From Oscillospiraceae bacterium (lineage in GTDB: Bacteria > Bacillota > Clostridia > Oscillospirales > Oscillospiraceae), in contig JAEETX010000017.1 of the NCBI GenBank assembly GCA_016286665.1, forward strand, positions 1 through 40,083: 40,083 bases of DNA, given 5' to 3'. Made by a program: the position numbers and the translations under genes. Position 1 is the stretch's first letter. Every line of letters starts with the position of its first letter. Positions 8,773 to 15,831 of the stretch are shown piece by piece. The notes below the pieces were generated by a model. That model was given only the letters and a program-made list of their open reading frames with translations. It did not search any database and had not been told where the DNA came from.

Positions 8773-9375
8773 TCAGAATGTCTTGAAGATGGTGATCTCA
8801 ACCGTGGAGCTCACGATGTTGACGCTGACTTCGTCGGCGAGGTTGGCGACGATGGATTTTTCCAGCTCATCCCAGGCCTCGCTGTTTTCCGCCCCGCGGC
8901 TGGCGAGCTCGGCCTTCTGCTGGCTCAGAGACCAGGTGAAGGCCATCGCGCGGGGATTGCGCGTCACGGGAACTGCCGCAGCGCCGTCCGTGCGGCCCAT
9001 GCCGTCCCCTTCCGGCTTTTCGGGAAGGAACGCGACGTTGATCATATCCCGCAGCCTGCCCATGAAGCCCTTCGCGGCGGCGTTCGTTCCGGAGGAGGAA
9101 GCGGCAAGAAGCTGTTTTCTCATCTCCATATGCATATCCACATAGGCTTCCAGGTGGATCTCGAAATGCCGGCCCTCCTGCTGCGCCCAGAAGCTCGCTT
9201 CCGGGAAAGCGGTGATGCCGCGCATCAGACCGACCAGCTCCTCCGCCAGAAGACGAAGACGGATGATTTCCTTGTGACCCAGGCCGCTTTCCTGCCCGAG
9301 GTTTTCCGTTGCGATCAGGGCTTCCTTCGTGCCCTCGCCGCCGGTTTTGATGATGATCGTCTCTGTGTTCACCAT
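8773..9375 (-). CDS. Conserved hypothetical protein, possible divergent HATPase-like domain
   Basis: A soluble 200-residue protein. The segment GLGHKEIIRLRLLAEELVGL recalls the N-box helix of RsbW-like ATP-binding proteins. The later parts (LLAASSSGTNAAAKGFMGRL and WDELEKSIVANLADEVSV) look like conserved blocks of a family I believe is frequent in gut Firmicutes, but I cannot name it with certainty. A G-box for ATP is not obvious. AGGAGG lies 7 bases before the ATG and a good promoter precedes it. As first gene of the SDR/flavoenzyme operon it might sense or regulate something, but no function should be assigned. Confidence 0.75.
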   Translation of the reverse strand: MVNTETIIIKTGGEGTKEALIATENLGQESGLGHKEIIRLRLLAEELVGLMRGITAFPEASFWAQQEGRHFEIHLEAYVDMHMEMRKQLLAASSSGTNAAAKGFMGRLRDMINVAFLPEKPEGDGMGRTDGAAAVPVTRNPRAMAFTWSLSQQKAELASRGAENSEAWDELEKSIVANLADEVSVNIVSSTVEITIFKTF

Positions 9376-9396
9376 GCAGCCTCCTCTCTTCCCCTA

Positions 9397-9425
9397 ACTA
9401 TATCGCTGTCGGGGGCTTTTGTAAA
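9397..9425 (-). promoter_or_regulatory. Promoter of the flavoenzyme/SDR operon
   Basis: Minus strand: TTTACA (9425-9420), 17-base spacer, TATAGT (9402-9397), 22 bases before the ATG at 9375. The upstream operon's terminator abuts the -35. Confidence 0.65.
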
Positions 9426-9426
9426 G

Positions 9427-9456
9427 AAAAACCGTGCGCCGGGGCGACCCGGCGCA
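9427..9456 (-). terminator. Terminator of the DUF39/NIL-ferredoxin/UPF0280 operon
   Basis: Minus strand: TGCGCCGGG / CCCGGCGCA stem (9456-9435) with a 4-base loop, then ACGG and TTTTT. It lies 10 bases after the UPF0280 stop. Confidence 0.8.
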
Positions 9457-9465
9457 TGGAAAGCA

Positions 9466-10218
9466 TCATCCATCCGCAGCGCCGCGGATGGGCTGGAGAA
9501 CGACGCCGCCCTTGATGCCGATCCGCTCCCCGGCAATGACCAGAGCGCCCTCCACGCCGGGAATGGCACAGATTTCCTCCAGCGGACCGTCCAGCGCGCC
9601 GCCGGCCCGGATCAGATTCCCCAGGCGGGTGGCTGCCGCGTCCGCCAAGGCGCAGTCCCCGGCGATCACCATGGCTGCGTCCGCCGTTCCCAGGGAGAGG
9701 GAGTGGCCCACCGTGCCGGAGGAGGTGCAGACGCCGCAGCCCTCGACGGGCTCCACAGAGATCGCCAGCAGCCCGCTGAGGGGGCTGTCCCCGGCCACGA
9801 CGGCCACGCTCCGCTTCTTCGCGCCGAACAGGAACACGTCGCCGCCGTTTTCCACGACGACCTCCCGGCTCTCTTTCGCCAGGACCCGCCCCACATGCTC
9901 CGCGATGGCCCCGGCGACGGCGGCCATCGGCCCCACCTGGGCAAGGGCCCCGGCTTCCAGCATCCGCCGGATGAGGGGGCTTTCCGTCCCGTGGGGCCGC
10001 AGAGGCTCCAGAGAAGTGCGGAAGCGGGGCCTGTCGGCGATTGCCTGCAGCACCTGCCGACGGGCGTCCAGCACCGCCGCCAGCGCTTCCCGGCTCAGGT
10101 CCCGCTTCGCGCCGATGCTCAGGTCCGTTTCGTCCACGCTGACGCGGAAATAGGTCAGGTCCCCCGCCTCCTGGAGGGCGCGGTAGCTGCCCCGGTCGGC
10201 GTAGGGGTCCGGGATCAC
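9466..10218 (-). CDS. UPF0280 family protein (ApbE-like), homocysteine/sulfur-transfer cluster
   Basis: A 250-residue protein of the UPF0280 (COG2122) family, distantly related to the flavin transferase ApbE. Seen here: GPMAAVAGAIAEHVGR, VVENGGDVFLFG and GVCTSSGTVGHSLSLG-like blocks typical of that fold. Members commonly neighbour DUF39 and NIL-ferredoxin genes, as here, and are thought to serve the same sulfide-dependent pathway. The GTG start at 10218 overlaps the TGA of the upstream gene in a GTGA junction with GGAG about 9 bases upstream, so translation is coupled. A longer frame from 10275 overlaps the ferredoxin gene and is unlikely. Exact activity unknown. Confidence 0.85.
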   Translation of the reverse strand: MIPDPYADRGSYRALQEAGDLTYFRVSVDETDLSIGAKRDLSREALAAVLDARRQVLQAIADRPRFRTSLEPLRPHGTESPLIRRMLEAGALAQVGPMAAVAGAIAEHVGRVLAKESREVVVENGGDVFLFGAKKRSVAVVAGDSPLSGLLAISVEPVEGCGVCTSSGTVGHSLSLGTADAAMVIAGDCALADAAATRLGNLIRAGGALDGPLEEICAIPGVEGALVIAGERIGIKGGVVLQPIRGAADG

Positions 10219-10631
10219 GGGCTCAGCTCCACCTTCAGCGCACCGGTGGGGCAGGCCTTCACGCACATTTCGCACACGACGCAGCGGGCGTTGTCAAAGG
10301 AGAGCATGGCCGTCTCCGGGTCCAGCTGCAGGGCCCGCGTCCGGCAGACGGCGGTGCAGCTGCCGCAGTGGACGCACACCTTGTCGTCCCAGCGGACGAC
10401 CCGGGAGAGGATGCGCACGTCCACTCCCTGGTCGATGGTGAATTGCAGTGCGTCCTCGATGGCTTTTTCTTCGCCGGTCAGGTCCAGGACCATGCGGCCT
10501 CCCTTGTCGGGGCTGATGTCCGCCTGCAGGATGGAGAAGACGAGACCGAAGCGGGTCGCCAGCAGGTGGACGAAGGGACGCTCCGTGTCCGCGGGGGTAA
10601 AGCGAAGCCGAATCTTAACGGAATGCTCCAT
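10215..10631 (-). CDS. NIL domain / two-4Fe-4S ferredoxin protein
   Basis: A 138-residue protein. The N-terminal ~75 residues (VKIRLRFTPADTERPFVHLL, then FSILQADISP) form a NIL domain, an ACT-like regulatory fold known from methionine transporters. The C-terminal half is a bacterial ferredoxin with two full cluster motifs, CVHCGSCTAVC and CVVCEMCVKACP. In methanogens and other anaerobes the homologous ferredoxin works with the DUF39 enzyme to make homocysteine from aspartate semialdehyde and sulfide, supplying electrons. ATG 10631 has AGGAGG 8 bases upstream; the longer frame from 10667 lacks such support. It sits between its two expected partners. Confidence 0.9.
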   Translation of the reverse strand: MEHSVKIRLRFTPADTERPFVHLLATRFGLVFSILQADISPDKGGRMVLDLTGEEKAIEDALQFTIDQGVDVRILSRVVRWDDKVCVHCGSCTAVCRTRALQLDPETAMLSFDNARCVVCEMCVKACPTGALKVELSP

Positions 10632-10644
10632 GTTCCCGTCCTCC

Positions 10645-11808
10645 TTACTTTGGATCGTCCAGCGCATGCAGGACGTGTTTGGTCGTGTCCAGTGGCAGCT
10701 TTGCCGCCGGCTCCGTCAGCAGGAATTCGCCCTTCTGCACCTGCCGTTTCAGCTCCAGGGCGATGTCCCTGGATTTTTTCAGGCTGGTCATGGGCGCGGC
10801 GGGGATCTTCTTCCCGCAGACCTCCACCGTGCCGCTGCGCAGCTCCGCGTAGCTCACCCGCTGCCGCAGCACCGGGCGGCTCCGCAGGGGCACGGAATAG
10901 TCGCTGACTTCGGTGAACAGCTCGTCATTCCCCTTGCTCAGCTGGGCGCACAGATCCTCGTCCAGCACGGGGAAGGGGATGCCCACCCCCACGAACATGC
11001 TGACGCCGTACTGATAGATGCAGGCGGCCCGGATGTAATCGGTGCTCATCTTTTTCATGTCGCCGATGAGGGCCAGCGTCGCCCCGGAATAGGAGCGGAC
11101 TCCGTCCTCATACTCCGTATAGCCGGGGAAGCACTGGGTCCCCTCCCAGGCCACATAGCCCTGGGCTCCGCAGAAGAAGACCCTGGTGCCGATGCCGATG
11201 GTCCGCAGCTCCGGGTCCTTCAGCAGGGGGCTCAGTTCCCCGGCGGTGGCGTAGGTGGCGTTGGCCATATGGGGCAGCAGGGTGCCCATGTAGGTGTGGA
11301 TGATGCGGTCAGAGGTGTTGACGCTGCAGTTATAGTTCTGATAGGCGTTGCGGGGGTTGAAAAGGAAGCACTGGTTCATGTCGCTCAGGCCCACCTCCGC
11401 CTCCAGGCTCTTCCGGGGGTAGCAGTCCGTGCCGTAGCTGCGGGCGCTGAGGTGCACCTTTTTCCCGGCGATCAGGTCCTCGATGACGTGGGCTCCGCCG
11501 TAGTCCATGCCCCGGGTCTCGCTCAGCTCCGTAGCGCCGAGATAGCAGTCCACCGCTGCCAGGCCCGCGCAGGCGGGTACGTCGTTGAGCTTGACGCCGG
11601 ACATGCGGATCAGTGGCTCTGCGTGGCCGAAATTCAGGAACGCGCCGGAGGAGCACATGGGGCTGAAGGTGCCGGTGGTGACCACGTCCACCTTCTTCGC
11701 CGTCTCCTTCACGCCCTGCTCCCGGGCCATGCGGACGACCTCCTCCGCCGTCAGCACCACCGCGCTGCCGGCGCGTATCTTCTCGTTGATCTCACTGATG
11801 GTTTTCAA
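10645..11808 (-). CDS. Homocysteine biosynthesis protein, DUF39 (aspartate-semialdehyde sulfurtransferase family)
   Basis: A 387-residue protein with clear DUF39 (COG1900) features: TTGTFSPMCSSGAFLNFGH, GLAAVDCYLGATEL, GGAHVIEDLIAGKKV and CQLS-type later blocks. The family converts L-aspartate semialdehyde to homocysteine by reductive sulfur insertion, using a partner ferredoxin. Two cysteines, C52 (MCSSG) and C129 (GTDCYPRK), are at places I recall as functionally important in the archaeal protein; this comes from memory. It lacks the C-terminal CBS domains found in some homologues. The start is TTG at 11808 with GGGAGG 7 bases upstream. It is the first gene of the operon, with its own promoter. 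Confidence 0.9.
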   Translation of the reverse strand: MKTISEINEKIRAGSAVVLTAEEVVRMAREQGVKETAKKVDVVTTGTFSPMCSSGAFLNFGHAEPLIRMSGVKLNDVPACAGLAAVDCYLGATELSETRGMDYGGAHVIEDLIAGKKVHLSARSYGTDCYPRKSLEAEVGLSDMNQCFLFNPRNAYQNYNCSVNTSDRIIHTYMGTLLPHMANATYATAGELSPLLKDPELRTIGIGTRVFFCGAQGYVAWEGTQCFPGYTEYEDGVRSYSGATLALIGDMKKMSTDYIRAACIYQYGVSMFVGVGIPFPVLDEDLCAQLSKGNDELFTEVSDYSVPLRSRPVLRQRVSYAELRSGTVEVCGKKIPAAPMTSLKKSRDIALELKRQVQKGEFLLTEPAAKLPLDTTKHVLHALDDPK

Positions 11809-11852
11809 ATCGACGCCTCCCGACGTGATAGGATTCCGGAATATGATTTATA

Positions 11853-11881
11853 ATCGTACCATCGGCGGAAAACCGTGTCAA
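11853..11881 (-). promoter_or_regulatory. Promoter of the DUF39 operon
   Basis: Minus strand: consensus TTGACA (11881-11876), 17-base spacer, TACGAT (11858-11853). The 22-bp direct repeat begins 9 bases upstream of the -35. No SAM riboswitch is visible in the short (~38 base) leader. Confidence 0.7.
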
Positions 11882-11889
11882 CTGTTTTT

Positions 11890-11911
11890 CGGCCATCCTG
11901 CCGAAAGGCGT
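11890..11911 (+). repeat. 22-bp direct repeat, left copy
   Basis: The 22 bases from CGGCCATCC to AAAGGCGT recur without mismatch at 19404-19425 in the same orientation. In this copy the flanking bases extend an inner palindrome (TTTCGGC and GCCGAAA around CATCCT). The two copies bracket the methyltransferase/transporter region. Confidence 0.8.
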
Positions 11912-11967
11912 GACCGTTGAATGCTGGTTGAGCGGGGCTTGACATATTGGAAAGGCGGCGAACGGCC

Positions 11968-12004
11968 CCGGCGGCCCTCTCCGGGGGCCGGAAAGGGCCG
12001 CCGG
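11968..12004. other. GC-rich stem-loop in the 800-base intergenic region
   Basis: An 11-bp perfect stem (CCGGCGGCCCT / AGGGCCGCCGG) with a 15-base loop and no U-tract on either strand. It lies upstream of both divergent units, in a region (11809-12614) with no convincing gene. Function unknown. Confidence 0.45.
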
Positions 12005-12153
12005 AACCCCTGAAAAACGCAGTTCGTGCCGCTTATAATGATTCATTACAGTTAGAATATCACGAATATTGTCAGAAATGGACAACGGACGCTCCGGAAT
12101 CTGCTGATTTACTGTGAAAGCTGACGAAAGCGTGGGGGTAACCGGCGGGTAAC

Positions 12154-12182
12154 TTGCAGAAGATGCAAAGGAATGTTAAAAT
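12154..12182 (+). promoter_or_regulatory. Possible distal promoter of the methyltransferase/transporter operon
   Basis: TTGCAG (12154-12159), 17-base spacer, TAAAAT (12177-12182), in an AT-richer stretch. It would give a leader of about 420 bases. No convincing gene lies between it and the leader hairpins. Confidence 0.4.
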
Positions 12183-12415
12183 ACAGTCATCAATACCCAT
12201 ATGGATACTCCTTCTCCTGCCTTGGATGGCGACGTGGAAACGGGTAAGAACCGACGCGACCGGCACTGTGCGGTCTTCAGCAGCTGCTTATCAAATCGGA
12301 GTGCGCGGATTGTCGAGTGTTTTTTCGCCTGATGAAGAAGAAAAACCGCCGGAATACATAGTGTATTTCAAGGCTTTTCGGCAAAATCAGGTGGAGAATA
12401 AGCCGGCAAGACGTG

Positions 12416-12424
12416 TGCTATGAT
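12416..12424 (+). promoter_or_regulatory. Possible extended -10 promoter of the leader RNA
   Basis: TGCTATGAT: an extended -10 with the TGn element. The -35 position (GAATAA, 12396-12401) is poor. Transcription from here would start near 12431, exactly where the structured leader begins. Confidence 0.45.
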
Positions 12425-12430
12425 TTGATA

Positions 12431-12572
12431 AACAGCTGCTCAGGCCAAGTCAGATACACGGGGGAGGGAGGCTCGCTGTTCGAGTTCAGCAGCCGAGGCC
12501 TGCAGACAAGCGTATGTTTATGCACTTGTCTGTCTGCACGCCTGTCTCGATCAGCGGGACAGGCGCTTTTTT
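12431..12572 (+). ncRNA. Structured leader RNA ending in an intrinsic terminator (riboswitch or attenuator candidate)
   Basis: About 140 bases fold into ordered helices. CAGGCC (12441-12446) pairs with GGCCTG (12497-12502) and encloses a hairpin at 12470-12494 (GGCT, bulged C, GCTG, 8-base loop, CAGC, AGCC). CAGACAAG (12503-12510) pairs with CTTGTCTG (12525-12532). Finally GCCTGTC (12540-12546) pairs with GACAGGC (12558-12564) and is followed by a six-T run, a clear terminator. GCTGCT (12435-12440) can instead pair with AGCAGC (12488-12493), which offers an alternative fold. The 5' placement before a methyltransferase/transporter operon and the terminator suggest ligand-controlled attenuation. 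I could not match it to cobalamin, SAM, NiCo, Moco, TPP, FMN, ZTP or T-box consensus features. Confidence 0.6.
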
Positions 12573-12614
12573 CATGCTGTTTACTGCGAAGCTAATTCAT
12601 AAGGAGGTAATTCA

Positions 12615-13952
12615 ATGGACGCCAACGAAAGACTGGAAAGAATGGGCGGGTACTGGGACGACGCCGCGCTGAAATTTGACAAGCAGCACGACACCGAAGA
12701 CCTGGACCAGTGGAGAAAGGTGCTCGCGGAGCTGCTGGGCGACGACAGATCAAAGAATGTCCTTGATCTCGGCACCGGAACGGGCTTCCTTGCCAACATG
12801 TGCGCGGAGCTGGGCTTTCCCACCGTCGGGATGGACATCTCCACGGGCATGATGGGCTATGCCGTAAGACATGCCATGCACAGGGGCGTCAGCGTGATGT
12901 ATATGACCGGCAGCGCGCTGGACCTGCCGCTCATGGACTGCACGGTGGATTATATCGTCAACGCGCGGCTGCTGTGGCTCTGGACGGTGGAGGAATCGGA
13001 AAAGGCCCTCAAAAGCTGGTATCGCGCCCTTCGTCCCGGCGGAAAGTTCTTTGGATTTGTCCGCATGCAGGAGGGCGTCGGCATGAAGGTCACCGGCAAC
13101 CTGATCCAGGGCGTCGACAACAAGATGGACAGCTTTGTCGTCGCTATGGACGAGCTGGAGCAGCTGGTCAGGAAATGCGGCTATGAGGACGTGGCGATCA
13201 AAAAGCTGGACGGCCTGACCAGGCCCGACTTCCCGGATTACGATCCCTGGTATGTGATCACCGGCAAACGGGCGGAGACGGAGCGGGAGCGGATCGCGTT
13301 CTCCATGGCGGCATTCTGGGATAAAAGCGCCGCCGAATATGAGCCCCATCATGCGCTGGCGGATCATGAGGTGTGGAAACAGGTCCTGTCCGGCCTGATC
13401 GGCGAGAACAAGGATGCCAAGATCCTGGATCTGGCCACCGGCACCGGAATGATCGCCAATATGCTGGCGGAAGCCGGATACACCGACGTGACGGGGATGG
13501 ATCTGTCCGAGGGCATGATGAACATCGCCATCGGCCACGCGGCGGAAAAGGGTCTGAACGTCCGCTATCTGTACGGAAACGCGCTGGAGACGGGGCTGCC
13601 CGACGACTGCCTGGACGTGGTGATCAGCTCGAGACTGCTCTGGACCCTTGCGGAGCCGGAAAACGCGCTTCGGGAATGGCTGCGGATCCTCAAGCCCGGT
13701 GGACGCATCATCGCCATCAACGAACTGGACGACGGCGCCGGCATCCGCACCCGCTCCTTCACCGACAGCAGGGAGTATCTCAAGGACGTCAGCCCGGAAT
13801 CCTTCCCGTTCTCCGATATCGACAAGGAAGGGATCGTGGAGACGTTCACGAAATGCGGCGTGAAAGGGGCGCGGGCCGAGCTGATGAAGGGCTGCCGTCT
13901 GGAAAGCAGCGACAGGGAAAACTGGTTTGCCTTCGTCGGCACGAAGGGATAA
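12615..13952 (+). CDS. Tandem double-domain class I SAM-dependent methyltransferase
   Basis: A 445-residue protein made of two homologous methyltransferase domains in one chain. Domain 1 (about 10-220) has the SAM motif LDLGTGTG near residue 50 and ends its core in LRPGGKF. Domain 2 (about 235-445) repeats this as LDLATGTG near residue 270 and LKPGGRI. Both carry the same signature blocks, GMDISTGMM / GMDLSEGMM and NARLLW / SSRLLW, which shows an internal duplication. Each half resembles small-molecule methyltransferases of the Methyltransf_11/25 type. AAGGAGGT lies 7 bases before the ATG. It is the first gene after the terminator-bearing leader and precedes a peptide/nickel-type ABC transporter by 86 bases. 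It may modify the imported ligand or a metallophore; the substrate is unknown. Confidence 0.9.
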   Translation: MDANERLERMGGYWDDAALKFDKQHDTEDLDQWRKVLAELLGDDRSKNVLDLGTGTGFLANMCAELGFPTVGMDISTGMMGYAVRHAMHRGVSVMYMTGSALDLPLMDCTVDYIVNARLLWLWTVEESEKALKSWYRALRPGGKFFGFVRMQEGVGMKVTGNLIQGVDNKMDSFVVAMDELEQLVRKCGYEDVAIKKLDGLTRPDFPDYDPWYVITGKRAETERERIAFSMAAFWDKSAAEYEPHHALADHEVWKQVLSGLIGENKDAKILDLATGTGMIANMLAEAGYTDVTGMDLSEGMMNIAIGHAAEKGLNVRYLYGNALETGLPDDCLDVVISSRLLWTLAEPENALREWLRILKPGGRIIAINELDDGAGIRTRSFTDSREYLKDVSPESFPFSDIDKEGIVETFTKCGVKGARAELMKGCRLESSDRENWFAFVGTKG

Positions 13953-14038
13953 GCGGCGCAAAGAGCCAAGAACCTTTTTCGCGATATCCTGTGAGACAGA
14001 AATGCACGCAGAGATTCCATATTATGCAGGAGGTTACC

Positions 14039-15715
14039 ATGAAAAAGAAAACCATTGTCAGGATCCTGACCGTTCTGCTCGCCCTTGCCCTGTTCGCCGG
14101 CTGCGCCGGGACAGGGGAAACAACGGGCACCGAACCCCCGAAGACGAACACCCCCGCTCCGGCAAATACCGCGGCTCCTACCAATGCCCCCGCTCCGGCA
14201 AATACCCCCGCCCCGGCGGAGGCCAAGCCGGCCGCCAGGGACAAGGTGCTCCGCATCGCCATCACCAGCGTTTTGACGGGTCTGGACGTCACCCACGGAC
14301 AGGGCTCCACCCAGATGCTGGAGCAGGCCAATATGCTGGAGACGCTGACGGTCCTTGACAAGAACTTCAACGTGCTTCCCTGCCTTGCCACGGAATGGAA
14401 GCGCACCGGCGAAAAGACCTGGGAGTTCCGTCTCCGGGAGGGCGTCCTGTTCCACGACGGCACGCCGCTGACCGCCGATGCGGTCAAATGGTGCCTGGAT
14501 GAGAAGAGCAAGTATGTCGACACCTACGCCGCCTATACCCAAATCGAGTCTATCGACGTCATCGACGACCTGACGCTCCGCTTCAACACCTCCGAACCCA
14601 CCAGCGAGCTTGCCAACGTTCTGGCCAGCCAGATCGGCACCATCATGGCCCCCACCTCCTTCAAGGCCGACGGCACCTTCGATAAGCCGATCGGGACCGG
14701 GTGCTACATGTATGACAGCTTCGACGTCAGCGCCAGCATTCTGACGGCGGTCTTTTTCGATCAGTACTGGGGCGGCGACCCGGGCACGTCCGTGGGAAAG
14801 CGCGTGGTCGTCTCCATTCCGGACGCCTCCACCCGGTCTCTCGCCGCCATCAACGGAGAAGTGGACATCATGATGGACGCGCCCTTCTCCGAGCTTGCGA
14901 ATCTGGAGCAGGACACGAATCTCAGCGTCAGCAAATTCACGACGACCCGTACCTATTATCTTGAGCAGAATATCCGCAAAGAGTATCTGCAGGACGTCCG
15001 GGTCCGCAGAGCGCTTCTGTATGCCATCGACCGGCAGACGATCCTCGATTCCCTGCTGATGGGCGTCGGCGGCGTGCCGCAGGGCATCCTGGACGCCAGC
15101 ATGCCCTGGGCGAACACGGATGTGGACCCCTATGCCTATGATCCGGCAAAGGCGATGCAGCTGCTGGATGAAGCGGGGATCAAGGACAGCGACGGCGACG
15201 GCTGGCGCGAATACAACGGGGAGAACCTGGAGCTCGTTCTTATAACGATGACCTTCCGCCCGGGCTGCCCGCTGATCCTCCAGGCCATGCAGCAGTATTA
15301 TGAGGAGATCGGCCTCAAGTCCGTGACCAAGATCGTGGAATACTCCACCGTCACGCAGATGCGCAACGATAACGAGTATGACCTCAACCTGTCCTCCGCC
15401 AGCGCCACCTACGTCCCCACCGCGTCCTACTATCTGAGCTCCCTGTACTGGTCCGAGGGCAGCAACGCCCAGACGATCGGGTACAAAAACGAGAAGCTGG
15501 ACGAGCTGTATCTGGAATGTCTGGCAGAGGACGACCTGCAGAAGAAGTATGCGCTCGCCAAGGAAGCCCAGGCCCTGGCGCAGGAAGACGCCGTCTTCAC
15601 GACCGTCATGCTCTACGGCGCCGTCTTCATCAACAGCGCCAAGGTCACCGGCTTCGACTACAGCCCTGCGGTCCATGACTTCATCGTACCGAATTCCACG
15701 GACCTGATGGATTGA
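14039..15715 (+). CDS. ABC transporter substrate-binding lipoprotein, peptide/nickel (DppA/NikA) family
   Basis: A 558-residue solute-binding protein. A basic start (MKKKTIVR) and the lipobox FAGC (C22) mark it as a lipoprotein. An Ala/Pro/Thr-rich linker (about 30-65) contains a 20-base repeat coding PAPANT twice. The mature part is an SBP_bac_5 domain: TEWKRTGEKTWEFRLREGVL, FHDGTPLTADAVKWC and RVRRALLYAIDRQTI are diagnostic. A DSDGDG calcium-like loop is also seen. The family captures peptides, nickel complexes, opines or sugars. It has an AGGAGG site, lies in the same orientation as the permease and ATPase genes, and is separated from them by a long perfect hairpin. Confidence 0.92.
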   Translation: MKKKTIVRILTVLLALALFAGCAGTGETTGTEPPKTNTPAPANTAAPTNAPAPANTPAPAEAKPAARDKVLRIAITSVLTGLDVTHGQGSTQMLEQANMLETLTVLDKNFNVLPCLATEWKRTGEKTWEFRLREGVLFHDGTPLTADAVKWCLDEKSKYVDTYAAYTQIESIDVIDDLTLRFNTSEPTSELANVLASQIGTIMAPTSFKADGTFDKPIGTGCYMYDSFDVSASILTAVFFDQYWGGDPGTSVGKRVVVSIPDASTRSLAAINGEVDIMMDAPFSELANLEQDTNLSVSKFTTTRTYYLEQNIRKEYLQDVRVRRALLYAIDRQTILDSLLMGVGGVPQGILDASMPWANTDVDPYAYDPAKAMQLLDEAGIKDSDGDGWREYNGENLELVLITMTFRPGCPLILQAMQQYYEEIGLKSVTKIVEYSTVTQMRNDNEYDLNLSSASATYVPTASYYLSSLYWSEGSNAQTIGYKNEKLDELYLECLAEDDLQKKYALAKEAQALAQEDAVFTTVMLYGAVFINSAKVTGFDYSPAVHDFIVPNSTDLMD

Positions 15716-15738
15716 TCCGAATCCTTTGATCTGACCAT

Positions 15739-15777
15739 GCTCTGCCCGGGTGCGGGATCTCCGCACCCGGGCAGAGC
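15739..15777 (+). other. Perfect intercistronic hairpin after the binding-protein gene
   Basis: A 17-bp perfect stem with a 5-base loop (GATCT) between the binding protein and the first permease. It is followed by AAAAGG, not T. So it is more likely an mRNA-stabilising or partial-attenuation structure that lets the binding protein be made in excess, as in other ABC operons. Confidence 0.6.
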
Positions 15778-15831
15778 AAAAGGAACGGATCCTTCGGCAG
15801 CGATGCCAAACATTCCTGCATGGGAGGGCCT

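Noticed and set aside
6977-9145. Long plus-strand frame opposite the Fe-S flavoenzyme gene
   Set aside because: Composition is that of an antisense shadow (many Gly/His/Asp/Val); the minus-strand flavoenzyme has intact motifs and normal signals.
9130-11853. 907-codon plus-strand frame across the DUF39 cluster
   Set aside because: Antisense to three recognised genes with overlapping start/stop junctions; no motif of its own.
12154-12423. 89-codon frame in the gap before the leader RNA
   Set aside because: TTG start, no ribosome site, ordinary random composition, and it overlaps the probable promoter elements.
12431-12572. tRNA gene or known riboswitch class (cobalamin, SAM, NiCo, Moco)
   Set aside because: The TTCGAGTT loop recalls a T-arm, but there is no acceptor stem, D arm or anticodon arm. 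The conserved core sequences of the named riboswitches that I can recall are missing, so it is left unclassified.
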